A stretch of 64,000 nucleotides of DNA from JBBQZU01 sp041749535 (GTDB lineage Bacteria > Bacteroidota > Bacteroidia > Flavobacteriales_D > Cryomorphaceae): assembly GCA_041749535.1 (NCBI GenBank), contig JBGTBE010000028.1, positions 1-64,000 of the forward strand. Reading direction: 5' to 3'. The position numbers were made by a program, and so were the translations under genes. Positions 16,248-24,318 of this stretch are shown here, piece by piece; position 1 is the first letter of the stretch; every line of letters starts with the position of its first letter. The notes below the pieces were generated by a model. It was not told the origin of the DNA and made no database searches. It was given only the letters and a program-made list of their open reading frames with translations.

Positions 16248-17033
16248 TTATTCTCCCTCATTATTGACAATGGCATACACGCCAGCAACCGCAAGTGCTC
16301 CAACAAGTACCCAGGCGCCTACATGGTGTTTTTTTGAGGTCATGAAATACTTTGGCATTCCATTGGGTAACTCCTTCATTAAGAATTTTGAGTTGTAGAG
16401 ATAATCTTCCTGAAAGGAAGCTGTTATATTTCGGGCATTGCTCAAATCTATGTTTGAACTTATCCTGAAAGAGATTCCGAGCTCGCGCCCATCAGATTCG
16501 AAATTGTATCGCTTTAGGTTGTACAGTTTCCCTCCCTCATGCACATTTTCACGAAAGGTGTTGTCATTATCTTTGCGCGCTTCAACGTAGGGTGCAGAGA
16601 ATGGCTTAGACTTTACTACTCCATACATTCCCGAAGGTATGTAAAGCACTTCGGGTGGTTTGGTGCTACTTGTGTGACCATGTGTTTGTATACTTCCATT
16701 ATCAAATAGAAAAAAGTCCGGATTGCTTACTGCGTGCATTTGCACAGTTATAGGGCCGATGGCATTTTGAGCAACCATGCCATCCACTGAATACACCGAG
16801 TGTTTCAGATCGACATATAAATCTTTGGATGTATAATTATAAATAGCAGCCACCACAGGCAGCCCTTCACCACTAAAGTCGTACGAAATCCGCACACTGT
16901 CATGTTCAGTATAATACTTCATAGTGCTTCGCTCTACCGGCAAATCACTTTTTAGTGCTACATATTGATAGCTCATGCAACTGCAAACGAGAATTGGCCC
17001 TAGTAGTAGAATGAAAATGTTTGACAAAGACAT
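16248..17033 (-). CDS. Putative lipoprotein with C-terminal hydrophobic helix
   Basis: 261 aa when started at the ATG at 17033, which gives a signal ending in LVCSC; the frame is open further upstream but without signal character. The mature part is beta-rich (IYNYTSKDLYVDLKH, LGISFRISSNIDL) and ends in a glycine-rich hydrophobic stretch GAWVLVGALAVAGVYAIV followed by NNEGE. I do not recognise a family. A lipid anchor plus a C-terminal helix would be unusual for an outer-membrane lipoprotein. It is convergent with the GT-C-like gene and divergent from the adenylate cyclase gene. Confidence 0.68.
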   Translation of the reverse strand: MSLSNIFILLLGPILVCSCMSYQYVALKSDLPVERSTMKYYTEHDSVRISYDFSGEGLPVVAAIYNYTSKDLYVDLKHSVYSVDGMVAQNAIGPITVQMHAVSNPDFFLFDNGSIQTHGHTSSTKPPEVLYIPSGMYGVVKSKPFSAPYVEARKDNDNTFRENVHEGGKLYNLKRYNFESDGRELGISFRISSNIDLSNARNITASFQEDYLYNSKFLMKELPNGMPKYFMTSKKHHVGAWVLVGALAVAGVYAIVNNEGE

Positions 17034-17243
17034 AAGGAAGATTTCAATTTGAAAATCAAGAACCATGCCTTTAGAGATGATGCTTGAATGCGGAATGTCC
17101 AAAATACTTAGGAATGTGCAATACTTGTATTTTGTAACTACTCCAACCATTGAAGCATCGGAAACAAAACCGTAGGAGATTAATTACCTTGTACCCGTCA
17201 TCTCTCTCTATCCAATACGCGTTTAAGAACCAAAATCAGTACC

Positions 17244-19199
17244 ATGAAATATATCATCTGCACCCTTGCACTCACCTTGCTACTGGGCAATATATTTTGT
17301 CAGGATACCCACGTTTCAGATTCATTGAAGGCAAGATTAGAAGTGCAGCTTGCCCAGAGAGCCAAAGAAGGAAGCGCCGGGCAACAGAGTGATACCTTGA
17401 TAGGGATAACGCTTTCACTTCTGAGCAACGAGCTTTTGACGGTCGATCCTGAGGAGTCACTTAAATATGCAAATCAATTATTAGAGTTGTCGGAAAAAGT
17501 AAACCACAACCTGGGCATTGCCTCTGCGCTGCACGTGAAAGGAGGTATTGAGCAGAATTCGGGTCGATTCGATGCTTCTATTCAAACGTTTTTGAAAGCC
17601 ATAGAATTTGCCAGAGCTTCAGGAAATAGCAAACAAATTGCCGCATCACACACCAACATCGGAATATCGTACACGAACAAAGGGCAGTTTCCAAAGGGGT
17701 TGGAATCATTTCTGGTAGCACTCAGGCTGTATGAGAAGATAGGCGATCATTCAGATGCGGCGGGATGCCGTCTGAATATTGGCATAGTGCACAATCAGCT
17801 CGGCGAATTCGAAGAAGCACTTCCCTATTTCAAGGCATCTATGGAATACTTTGAAAATGCTGGAGATAAATACGGGCTGAATTTTGTGTATGGTAGCATC
17901 GGGCAACTCTATACTGGTATGCACAAAGCTGATTTGGCCCTTCACTATGACTCACTCGCCTTGAACCTGAGCCGTGAACTTGGCAATGAGTTCAGTGAGG
18001 CGAATGCATTGAACAATCTTGCCTTTGACTTTGAACAACTTGGAGACATGAACAAAGCCAAGCAGTATTACCTAGAAGCATTGGAACTGAATCGAAAAAT
18101 AGACGATCTGGATGGAGTGGCCCTGTCGCTGAACAATGTGGGAAGCTTCTACGGCAAGCAAAGAAATTATAGGGAAGCTGAACAGTACTTTATGGAATCT
18201 CTGGATATCGCTAAAGCAATTGGTAGCATCGTATATGTGAGTGATGCCTACCGAAATTTGGCTTCCTTAGACAGTGCTCAAGGCAACTTCGCCGGGGCGT
18301 TTGCAAACTATAAGGAATATATATCGGCGCGGGATAGCATGTTCAGCGAAGAAAACACCAAGCAGCTTACCGAACTCTCCATGCAATACGAGTTTGACAA
18401 GAAAGAAGCTGCAGCGAAGGCAGAGCAGGAGAGAAAGGACTTGCTTACAGCAGAAGAAATAAAGAAACAGAAATTGGTTCGAAACGGATTTGCCGGTGGA
18501 TTTGTAGTGGTGCTGGCTTTTGCGGGAGTCTTCTTCTTTCAGCGCAACAGAATCAAGCAAGGCAAGAAACTCAGCGACGAACTCCTTCTCAACATTCTCC
18601 CTGAAGAGACTGCTGCCGAACTAAAAGCCACCGGTAAGGCCGATGCTAAAAGATATGATGAGGTTACAGTGCTTTTTACCGATTTCAAAAACTTCACCAC
18701 AATGAGTGAAAATTTGAGTGCTGAAGAATTGGTTGCCGAAATCAACTATTGTTACAGCGCCTTCGACCGGATAATAGGACAATATGGAATTGAAAAAATC
18801 AAGACCATTGGCGATTCCTATATGTGTGCAGGAGGGCTGCCTTCTGAGAACAGTACCAACGCACTAGATGCAGTGCGCACCGCACTGGCTTTCCGCGATT
18901 TTATTAATGAAGAAAAGGTCAAACGCGCAGCCACCGGAAAGCTCTTTTTTGAAATCAGGATTGGTTGTCACACAGGCCCTGTAGTCGCAGGAATTGTAGG
19001 AATTAAAAAGTACGCCTACGATATTTGGGGCGATACGGTCAATACCGCTTCCCGTATGGAATCATCCGGTGAGCCGGGAAAGGTGAATATCAGCGGCAGC
19101 ACTTATCAGTTGGTCAAGAACCATTTTTCATGCGAGCACCGCGGTAGAGTGGCTGCTAAGAATAAGGGTGAGATTGATATGTATTTCGTAGAACCATAA
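17244..19199 (+). CDS. TPR-containing class III adenylate cyclase
   Basis: 651 aa. A signal peptide or signal anchor (1-20) is followed by about seven tetratricopeptide repeats (roughly 75-370), which should lie in the periplasm. A short coiled-coil (about 380-410) leads to a membrane helix (about 413-433). The cytoplasmic class III cyclase domain (about 470-650) is complete: metal-binding D480 (VLFTD) and D524 (TIGDSYM), adenine-specifying K520 and D593 (YDIWG), transition-state N600 and R604 (NTASRME). It should make cAMP from ATP as a dimer, controlled by a periplasmic protein-binding signal. No cAMP-binding regulator is seen in the window. A terminator-like hairpin follows at 19279. Confidence 0.92.
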   Translation: MKYIICTLALTLLLGNIFCQDTHVSDSLKARLEVQLAQRAKEGSAGQQSDTLIGITLSLLSNELLTVDPEESLKYANQLLELSEKVNHNLGIASALHVKGGIEQNSGRFDASIQTFLKAIEFARASGNSKQIAASHTNIGISYTNKGQFPKGLESFLVALRLYEKIGDHSDAAGCRLNIGIVHNQLGEFEEALPYFKASMEYFENAGDKYGLNFVYGSIGQLYTGMHKADLALHYDSLALNLSRELGNEFSEANALNNLAFDFEQLGDMNKAKQYYLEALELNRKIDDLDGVALSLNNVGSFYGKQRNYREAEQYFMESLDIAKAIGSIVYVSDAYRNLASLDSAQGNFAGAFANYKEYISARDSMFSEENTKQLTELSMQYEFDKKEAAAKAEQERKDLLTAEEIKKQKLVRNGFAGGFVVVLAFAGVFFFQRNRIKQGKKLSDELLLNILPEETAAELKATGKADAKRYDEVTVLFTDFKNFTTMSENLSAEELVAEINYCYSAFDRIIGQYGIEKIKTIGDSYMCAGGLPSENSTNALDAVRTALAFRDFINEEKVKRAATGKLFFEIRIGCHTGPVVAGIVGIKKYAYDIWGDTVNTASRMESSGEPGKVNISGSTYQLVKNHFSCEHRGRVAAKNKGEIDMYFVEP

Positions 19200-19271
19200 T
19201 TTCATCCTTCGATATGCAATCTTGGAATCCACATTTCATTTACTTACTGAACGAGTAGATATTGATCTGGC

Positions 19272-19304
19272 AAAAAAAAAATGCGCCCACTATCGGGCGC
19301 ATTT
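19272..19304 (-). terminator. Rho-independent terminator for the Omp28-like gene
   Basis: A 10-bp perfect stem (AAATGCGCCC 19279-19288, GGGCGCATTT 19295-19304) with a 6-nt loop. On the minus strand it is followed by a run of ten T. It lies between two convergent genes and may also work weakly for the cyclase gene on the plus strand. Confidence 0.85.
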
Positions 19305-19329
19305 CTCGTTTTGTGAAACCAATAAGTAA

Positions 19330-21339
19330 TTACTCCACCATCAACTTCTCAGTTTTCTGGCTGTTTCCAATGGTTATTTTTACCAGGTACAAGCCCTTTT
19401 CAAAATTTCCAGTATTTACCGTAAGGGTGCTGGCACCGCTCAACACGCCGTAGTCTCTGCTCGCTACTTCCTTACCGTCAACGGAAAAGATTTCGATGCT
19501 CACACGTTCTGCACTTTTCAGGTCGATGGTGAGGTAGCTTACATCGGTAGAAGGATTCGGGAATATTTTAATCCCCGCATCAGGTTCCGGCAATTTGTTG
19601 GTGCTTACAATGGTGGTACCACTGTCATACCATCCATTGTCAATTGCATCGGCAAGGCTTGCTTTGTAGGCATTGTCAATGCGGTTGGTTGGGTCATAAA
19701 GCACACCTACAAGTTTTAATTCGTCTATATCCCAGGTCTCAGGTATGGTTAGAGAAAAATTCAAACCATACGTTTCGCCAACATTCACAGTGCTAGGAAT
19801 AATTCCGGTTGCTCCGCCAAAAGTTGGCATAATAAGACGCGCTACATGGTCATAAACCATCATGCTTGCCGGCACTGGGTTAGGAAGGTCTTCGTAGCCA
19901 TCAAGGTCAATGTTGGCACCTGAATAAAAATTCACCTGATTGTATCCTGAACCTGTTCCGGTTACTCCATCTTCAACTAAAATAAATCCAAGTTTGAAGT
20001 TACCAGTCGCTGCTTGCACAAACTCTGCATCCACCACAACTTCGAGCAGTCTGTTTACTTCATTGTACTGAGCGCCTACATTGATATATGCTTTTGGTGC
20101 AATAACCATACGCGTCAAATAAGTACTTCCCAGCTCAGTATCAGATATTTGTGGTCCGCGGTCTACTTTCCCTGAAGGAAATGCGTTCAAAGCCATTCCT
20201 GAATCGTAGGCTGCGTTGGTCATTGGGTCACCGTTGTGAACGGCTATTCCTACAAAGTTATCGCCGTAGGTTTTCTGTAGTCGGGCCATAAGCACCATGC
20301 CGCGTGTACAGAACTGACACCATGTGCCCGTACCTTCTTCTACAACGGCACGTTTTCCAGTCGCAGTTTGCGCCACCATGGTATTGAGCAGATACACGTT
20401 GTCATCAACATAGTCATCATCGCCTCCATTAATATTGCTCACGGTGAACAATACTTGCTGGGCACCAGCATCCAGAAATATTTCATCATCAAATGGGAGA
20501 TCATATTCTCCACCAGGTGCAAGTGAAATACCGGTAACACTTTGTGAGTATGAACTGCCATCATGGGAGATTTCTACATCGAATGAAGTAATGTTTTCGA
20601 TGCCCGTATTTTTTATCACTGCCTCCGGCTTGTAACCGATATCCGTAAGGGCACCAATATATTTTAGTTGTGCTGCATTGGCATTCAGAGAAGGCGCTGC
20701 AAATGCCTCCCAACTGAAAGCCATATCGTCCACCCAGTAGGCAGAGTTTAGGATTGGGAACAAATCAAGTGATGCCACTTGATTGGCTCCATTTGAAAAG
20801 CCACCAACCAATACATCGTCCACATAAAATTGCCAGTAGTTGGTGGTAAGGTTGGCTACTATTTCCCACTTGAACCACTGCTCGGCAGTGTAAGCACCCG
20901 TTGCGGCAGTGGTACCACCTTCAGACAGAGTAATAACCCCATTGGCTGCATTAAAATCGAGCGCCCATACCTGACCGATGGTGGTATTGGCTTGTATGTT
21001 GAAGTAGGCATTCTTCCCTGTAGTGATGTACAACATAGACGAAATTCGGAATATACCGTCGTTATAGGCTTGTCCGAATGGAAGTACAACATCTTGTGGG
21101 CCTCCGTTGGTTGCAGTAGATGTGAAATAGATAGAATTGCTTCCGCTAAAAGCAAGGTTGTCGCTGATAGTTACATCTTCACTGCTTCCCGGAAGGTTGC
21201 TCCAGGTCGTCCAGTCGCTTGAAGCTACGCCTAAATATTGGCCAGATGTATAGCTTTCAAAATCGTCGAAGAATGTAACCTGGGCTTGTGATAAGACAAC
21301 GGTAAGCACCATTGCCAAAAGGGTAGAGATTTTTTTCAT
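19330..21339 (-). CDS. Omp28-like multidomain T9SS cargo with thioredoxin-like CxxC
   Basis: 669 aa from the ATG at 21339, which begins a classical signal peptide (1-19). Residues about 22-212 look like a LamG/concanavalin-like beta sandwich (FFDDFESY, WQFYVDDVLVGGF, YWVDDMAFSWE). Residues about 220-325 resemble a CARDB-type beta domain. Residues about 330-580 match the Omp28 family, with a WCQFC active-site-like motif at 340-344 in a thioredoxin-like fold. The C-terminus (about 595-669) is a T9SS type A sorting domain (FPNPSTDVSYLTIDL, ending EKLMVE). It should be exported and surface-attached. A redox or scaffolding role is inferred; the CxxC has not been tied to a known substrate. A strong terminator follows the stop. 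Confidence 0.83.
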   Translation of the reverse strand: MKKISTLLAMVLTVVLSQAQVTFFDDFESYTSGQYLGVASSDWTTWSNLPGSSEDVTISDNLAFSGSNSIYFTSTATNGGPQDVVLPFGQAYNDGIFRISSMLYITTGKNAYFNIQANTTIGQVWALDFNAANGVITLSEGGTTAATGAYTAEQWFKWEIVANLTTNYWQFYVDDVLVGGFSNGANQVASLDLFPILNSAYWVDDMAFSWEAFAAPSLNANAAQLKYIGALTDIGYKPEAVIKNTGIENITSFDVEISHDGSSYSQSVTGISLAPGGEYDLPFDDEIFLDAGAQQVLFTVSNINGGDDDYVDDNVYLLNTMVAQTATGKRAVVEEGTGTWCQFCTRGMVLMARLQKTYGDNFVGIAVHNGDPMTNAAYDSGMALNAFPSGKVDRGPQISDTELGSTYLTRMVIAPKAYINVGAQYNEVNRLLEVVVDAEFVQAATGNFKLGFILVEDGVTGTGSGYNQVNFYSGANIDLDGYEDLPNPVPASMMVYDHVARLIMPTFGGATGIIPSTVNVGETYGLNFSLTIPETWDIDELKLVGVLYDPTNRIDNAYKASLADAIDNGWYDSGTTIVSTNKLPEPDAGIKIFPNPSTDVSYLTIDLKSAERVSIEIFSVDGKEVASRDYGVLSGASTLTVNTGNFEKGLYLVKITIGNSQKTEKLMVE

Positions 21340-21447
21340 AGGTCTAGTATTGGTTTTTGTTGAAGGCAAAGTAACCATAAATCTGTAGAAATAGCCCTAG
21401 AAAGTATATGTGAATAATGGATTCCTATTTTTTTGACTTCTGTAGTA

Positions 21448-21542
21448 ATGAACACCCGGTTCATAAGTTCTTTGATTTTCTGATAGCCCTATCTGGGCAA
21501 TGGATGCATGCGATATGAACAGGGTTATGTGTACGAGTTCAT
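21448..21542. promoter_or_regulatory. Four ATGAAC/GTTCAT half-sites between the Omp28-like gene and the ribonucleotide reductase
   Basis: ATGAAC-N5-GTTCAT at 21448-21464 and ATGAAC-N16-GTTCAT at 21515-21542 use the same half-site in the same orientation. The sequence is not the NrdR box. It may bind a regulator of the divergent genes. No cobalamin riboswitch element was seen in this gap. Confidence 0.35.
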
Positions 21543-21629
21543 TCAAAATGGATTCAAATTGCTACCCGACATCCGTTCTAATCCCTACTTTTAATGCCCC
21601 ACAAAAATCTGAAAAATACCCGTAATATT

Positions 21630-24194
21630 ATGCTTGTAGAAACCATGGAAACCCAGTCCGGCTCACGCAAAGAGAAGATCAATCCCACATATGAAGAAGC
21701 TTTGAAAGCTGCCGTGGCCTACTTTGATGGTGATGAACTTGCTGCAGGAGTATGGCTGAACAAGTATGCGATGAAAGACTCCTTCGGCAACATTTATGAG
21801 CGCACGCCAAATGACATGCACCGGCGCATGGCCAAAGAAATTGCGAGGGTAGAGTCCAGGTACCCCAATCCACTTTCAGAAGATGAAATTTTTGCATTGC
21901 TCGAGCGGTTCAAACACATCATTCCCCAAGGGGGTCCCATGACTGGTATTGGAAATCAATATCAGGTAGCATCCTTGTCCAATTGCTTTGTAATAGGTAG
22001 CAACAGCGACTCATACGGTGGGTTGATGAAAACCGATGAGGAGCAGGTGCAACTTATGAAGCGCCGGGGTGGGGTAGGACACGACCTTTCACACATACGA
22101 CCTGCCGGTGCACCCGTTAAAAATTCAGCACTTACCGCCACTGGGGTGGTGCCTTTTATGGAGCGATTTAGCAACTCAACCCGCGAAGTGGCCCAGGATG
22201 GCCGGCGGGGCGCACTCATGCTGAGCATATCCATTAAGCATCCGGATGCTGAGCGATTTATCGATGCCAAACTCGATGGCACAAAAGTAACAGGTGCCAA
22301 CGTTTCAGTGCGTATTGATGATGCCTTTATGGAGGCAGTGAAAACGGGCGCTTCCTACAAGCAACAATTTCCAATAAATGCAGAAAAACCCATCTACGAG
22401 AGTGAAGTGGATGCCCGTCGTCTTTGGGAGAAGATCATTCACAACGCATGGGCTTCAGCCGAACCAGGAGTGTTGTTCTGGGACACCATAATCCGTGAGT
22501 CTATTCCCGATTGCTATTCCGATGAAGGTTTTGCTACCACGAGTACCAATCCCTGTGGTGAAATACCTCTTTGCCCATATGACTCATGCCGCTTGCTGGC
22601 CATAAATCTATTAGGCTATGTAGAATTCCCATTTACTGATAAAGCGGATTTCAACTTTGAAAAATTTGGAGAGCACGCCCGCCTGGCCCAGCGAATAGCC
22701 GATGACATCATTGACCTTGAATTGGAGAAAATAGAAGCCATCATTGCCAAGATTGATAAAGATCCGGAGCCTGCCGAAATAAAACGAACAGAGTTAGAAT
22801 TGTGGGAGAACATCCGCAAGAAATGTATAGATGGTCGCCGCACAGGAATTGGCATAACTGCCGAAGGAGATATGCTTGCAGCACTCGGCATTCGATATGG
22901 CTCTCAAGAATCTATTGAATTTGCTGAAGAGGTGCACAAAACCCTTGCTGTAGAAGTATACAGGGGTTCTGTGAATATGGCCAAGGACCGTGGGGCATTC
23001 GCAATTTTCGATTGGGAGAAGGAGAAAGATAACCTTTTCTTGAACAGGCTGGGTGAAGTGGACCCCAGCTTGCTCGCAGAAATGAAAATTCACGGACGTA
23101 GAAATATTGCTGCACTTACCATCGCGCCTACTGGCACCACCAGCCTGATGAGCCAAACATCTTCGGGCATTGAGCCCGTGTTTATGGTGTCGTATAAACG
23201 ACGAAAGAAGATAAACCCGAACGACAAAAATGTGCGCACCGATTTCATTGATGAAGTTGGCGACCACTGGCAGGAGTTTGCTGTATTTCACCATCAGTTT
23301 GTTCAGTGGCTTCTCACACAAGGATACAATCCCACTGAGGTGCAGGGATGGGCTGATGCAGACCTTCAGGAACTCATTGCCAAATCACCTTACTATAAAG
23401 CCACAGCGCCCGATGTGGACTGGGTGAATAAAGTAAGGCTTCAAGGTACCGTCCAGAAATGGGTAGACCACTCCATAAGCGTAACCGTTAACATTCCCGC
23501 TGAAACTACGGAGGAAATGGTGGCCAAAATATACCTCACCGGATGGGAAAGTGGCTGCAAAGGAATGACTGTGTACCGGGATGGTTCAAGGTCTGGTGTA
23601 CTTATTTCCGATAAGCCAAAGGAAGCTGGGATTTCTGTTTCTGAGCACAGTGCGCCCAAAAGGCCAAAGTCCCTCGAAGCTGATGTGGTGCGCTTCAATA
23701 ACAATGCTGAGAAATGGATCGCCGTGGTAGGATTGCTCAATGACCGACCCTACGAGATATTCACCGGGCGTGCTGAAGATGCATTTCACCTTCCGGCAAA
23801 TGTGGATGGTGGTTTCGTAATGAAGAACAGCGATGAGAAATCGGCCAAAACCCGGTACGATTTCCGCTACCAGGACAAGGATGGTTTTTTCGTCACCATC
23901 GAAGGTCTTTCGAGATCATTCGACCCTGTATTCTGGAATTACGCCAAGCTGATTTCAGGTGTTCTCCGACATAGAATGCCCCTCCCTGATGTGGTGCGTA
24001 TGATCGAGAACCTTCACTTGGACAGTGACTCATTGAATACCTGGAAAAATGGAGTGATACGTGCCCTGAAAAGGTATATCCCTGCGGGTACCAAGGCGGA
24101 AGGAAGCCAATGTGAGTCTTGCGGACAGGAAGCGTTGGTTTATGAAGAGGGCTGCCTCAATTGTAAGAATTGCGGCTACAGCAAGTGTTCTTAA
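21630..24194 (+). CDS. nrdJ: Adenosylcobalamin-dependent (class II) ribonucleotide reductase
   Basis: 854 aa from the ATG at 21630; ATGs at 21594 and 21645 are also possible. A near-consensus box (TACTTTTA) ends right at 21594, which favours a downstream start. It reduces ribonucleotides to deoxyribonucleotides without oxygen dependence using B12. The core has LSNCFVIGSNS (one redox Cys), STNPCGEIPL (the NxCxE catalytic loop with the radical Cys and Glu) and APTGTTSLMSQTSSGIEP. Residues about 640-790 are a TSCPD-type domain. The C-terminus holds a four-cysteine zinc ribbon (CESCGQEA and CLNCKNCGYSKCS) that carries the re-reducing thiols. There is no NrdA/NrdB partner in the window. Strong match. 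Confidence 0.93.
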   Translation: MLVETMETQSGSRKEKINPTYEEALKAAVAYFDGDELAAGVWLNKYAMKDSFGNIYERTPNDMHRRMAKEIARVESRYPNPLSEDEIFALLERFKHIIPQGGPMTGIGNQYQVASLSNCFVIGSNSDSYGGLMKTDEEQVQLMKRRGGVGHDLSHIRPAGAPVKNSALTATGVVPFMERFSNSTREVAQDGRRGALMLSISIKHPDAERFIDAKLDGTKVTGANVSVRIDDAFMEAVKTGASYKQQFPINAEKPIYESEVDARRLWEKIIHNAWASAEPGVLFWDTIIRESIPDCYSDEGFATTSTNPCGEIPLCPYDSCRLLAINLLGYVEFPFTDKADFNFEKFGEHARLAQRIADDIIDLELEKIEAIIAKIDKDPEPAEIKRTELELWENIRKKCIDGRRTGIGITAEGDMLAALGIRYGSQESIEFAEEVHKTLAVEVYRGSVNMAKDRGAFAIFDWEKEKDNLFLNRLGEVDPSLLAEMKIHGRRNIAALTIAPTGTTSLMSQTSSGIEPVFMVSYKRRKKINPNDKNVRTDFIDEVGDHWQEFAVFHHQFVQWLLTQGYNPTEVQGWADADLQELIAKSPYYKATAPDVDWVNKVRLQGTVQKWVDHSISVTVNIPAETTEEMVAKIYLTGWESGCKGMTVYRDGSRSGVLISDKPKEAGISVSEHSAPKRPKSLEADVVRFNNNAEKWIAVVGLLNDRPYEIFTGRAEDAFHLPANVDGGFVMKNSDEKSAKTRYDFRYQDKDGFFVTIEGLSRSFDPVFWNYAKLISGVLRHRMPLPDVVRMIENLHLDSDSLNTWKNGVIRALKRYIPAGTKAEGSQCESCGQEALVYEEGCLNCKNCGYSKCS

Positions 24195-24197
24195 GGA

Positions 24198-24215
24198 TTA
24201 CAGATCAGTCTGTAA
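24198..24215. other. Short inverted repeat after nrdJ
   Basis: TTACAGA and TCTGTAA flank a TCAG loop, just past the stop at 24194. The hairpin has no T-tract, so it is weak as a terminator. Confidence 0.25.
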
Positions 24216-24318
24216 ATTGGAAATATAGCGAGGCGTAGCTCTCCAAGTTTAAGCCGGATATTTCCAGAAATGGAAGTAGCTTAGATGACTTAGAAAGGCA
24301 TTTTTTCTATCTTGCAGC

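Noticed and set aside
19272..19281. Ten-A run as a phase-variable tract
   Set aside because: It lies outside any gene and forms the T-tract of a terminator hairpin.
21340..21629. Cobalamin riboswitch before nrdJ
   Set aside because: No B12-box-like sequence or long structured region was seen in the gap; B12 dependence of the enzyme does not require one.
24198..24215. Terminator after nrdJ
   Set aside because: Seven-bp hairpin with no T-tract, kept only as a short inverted repeat.
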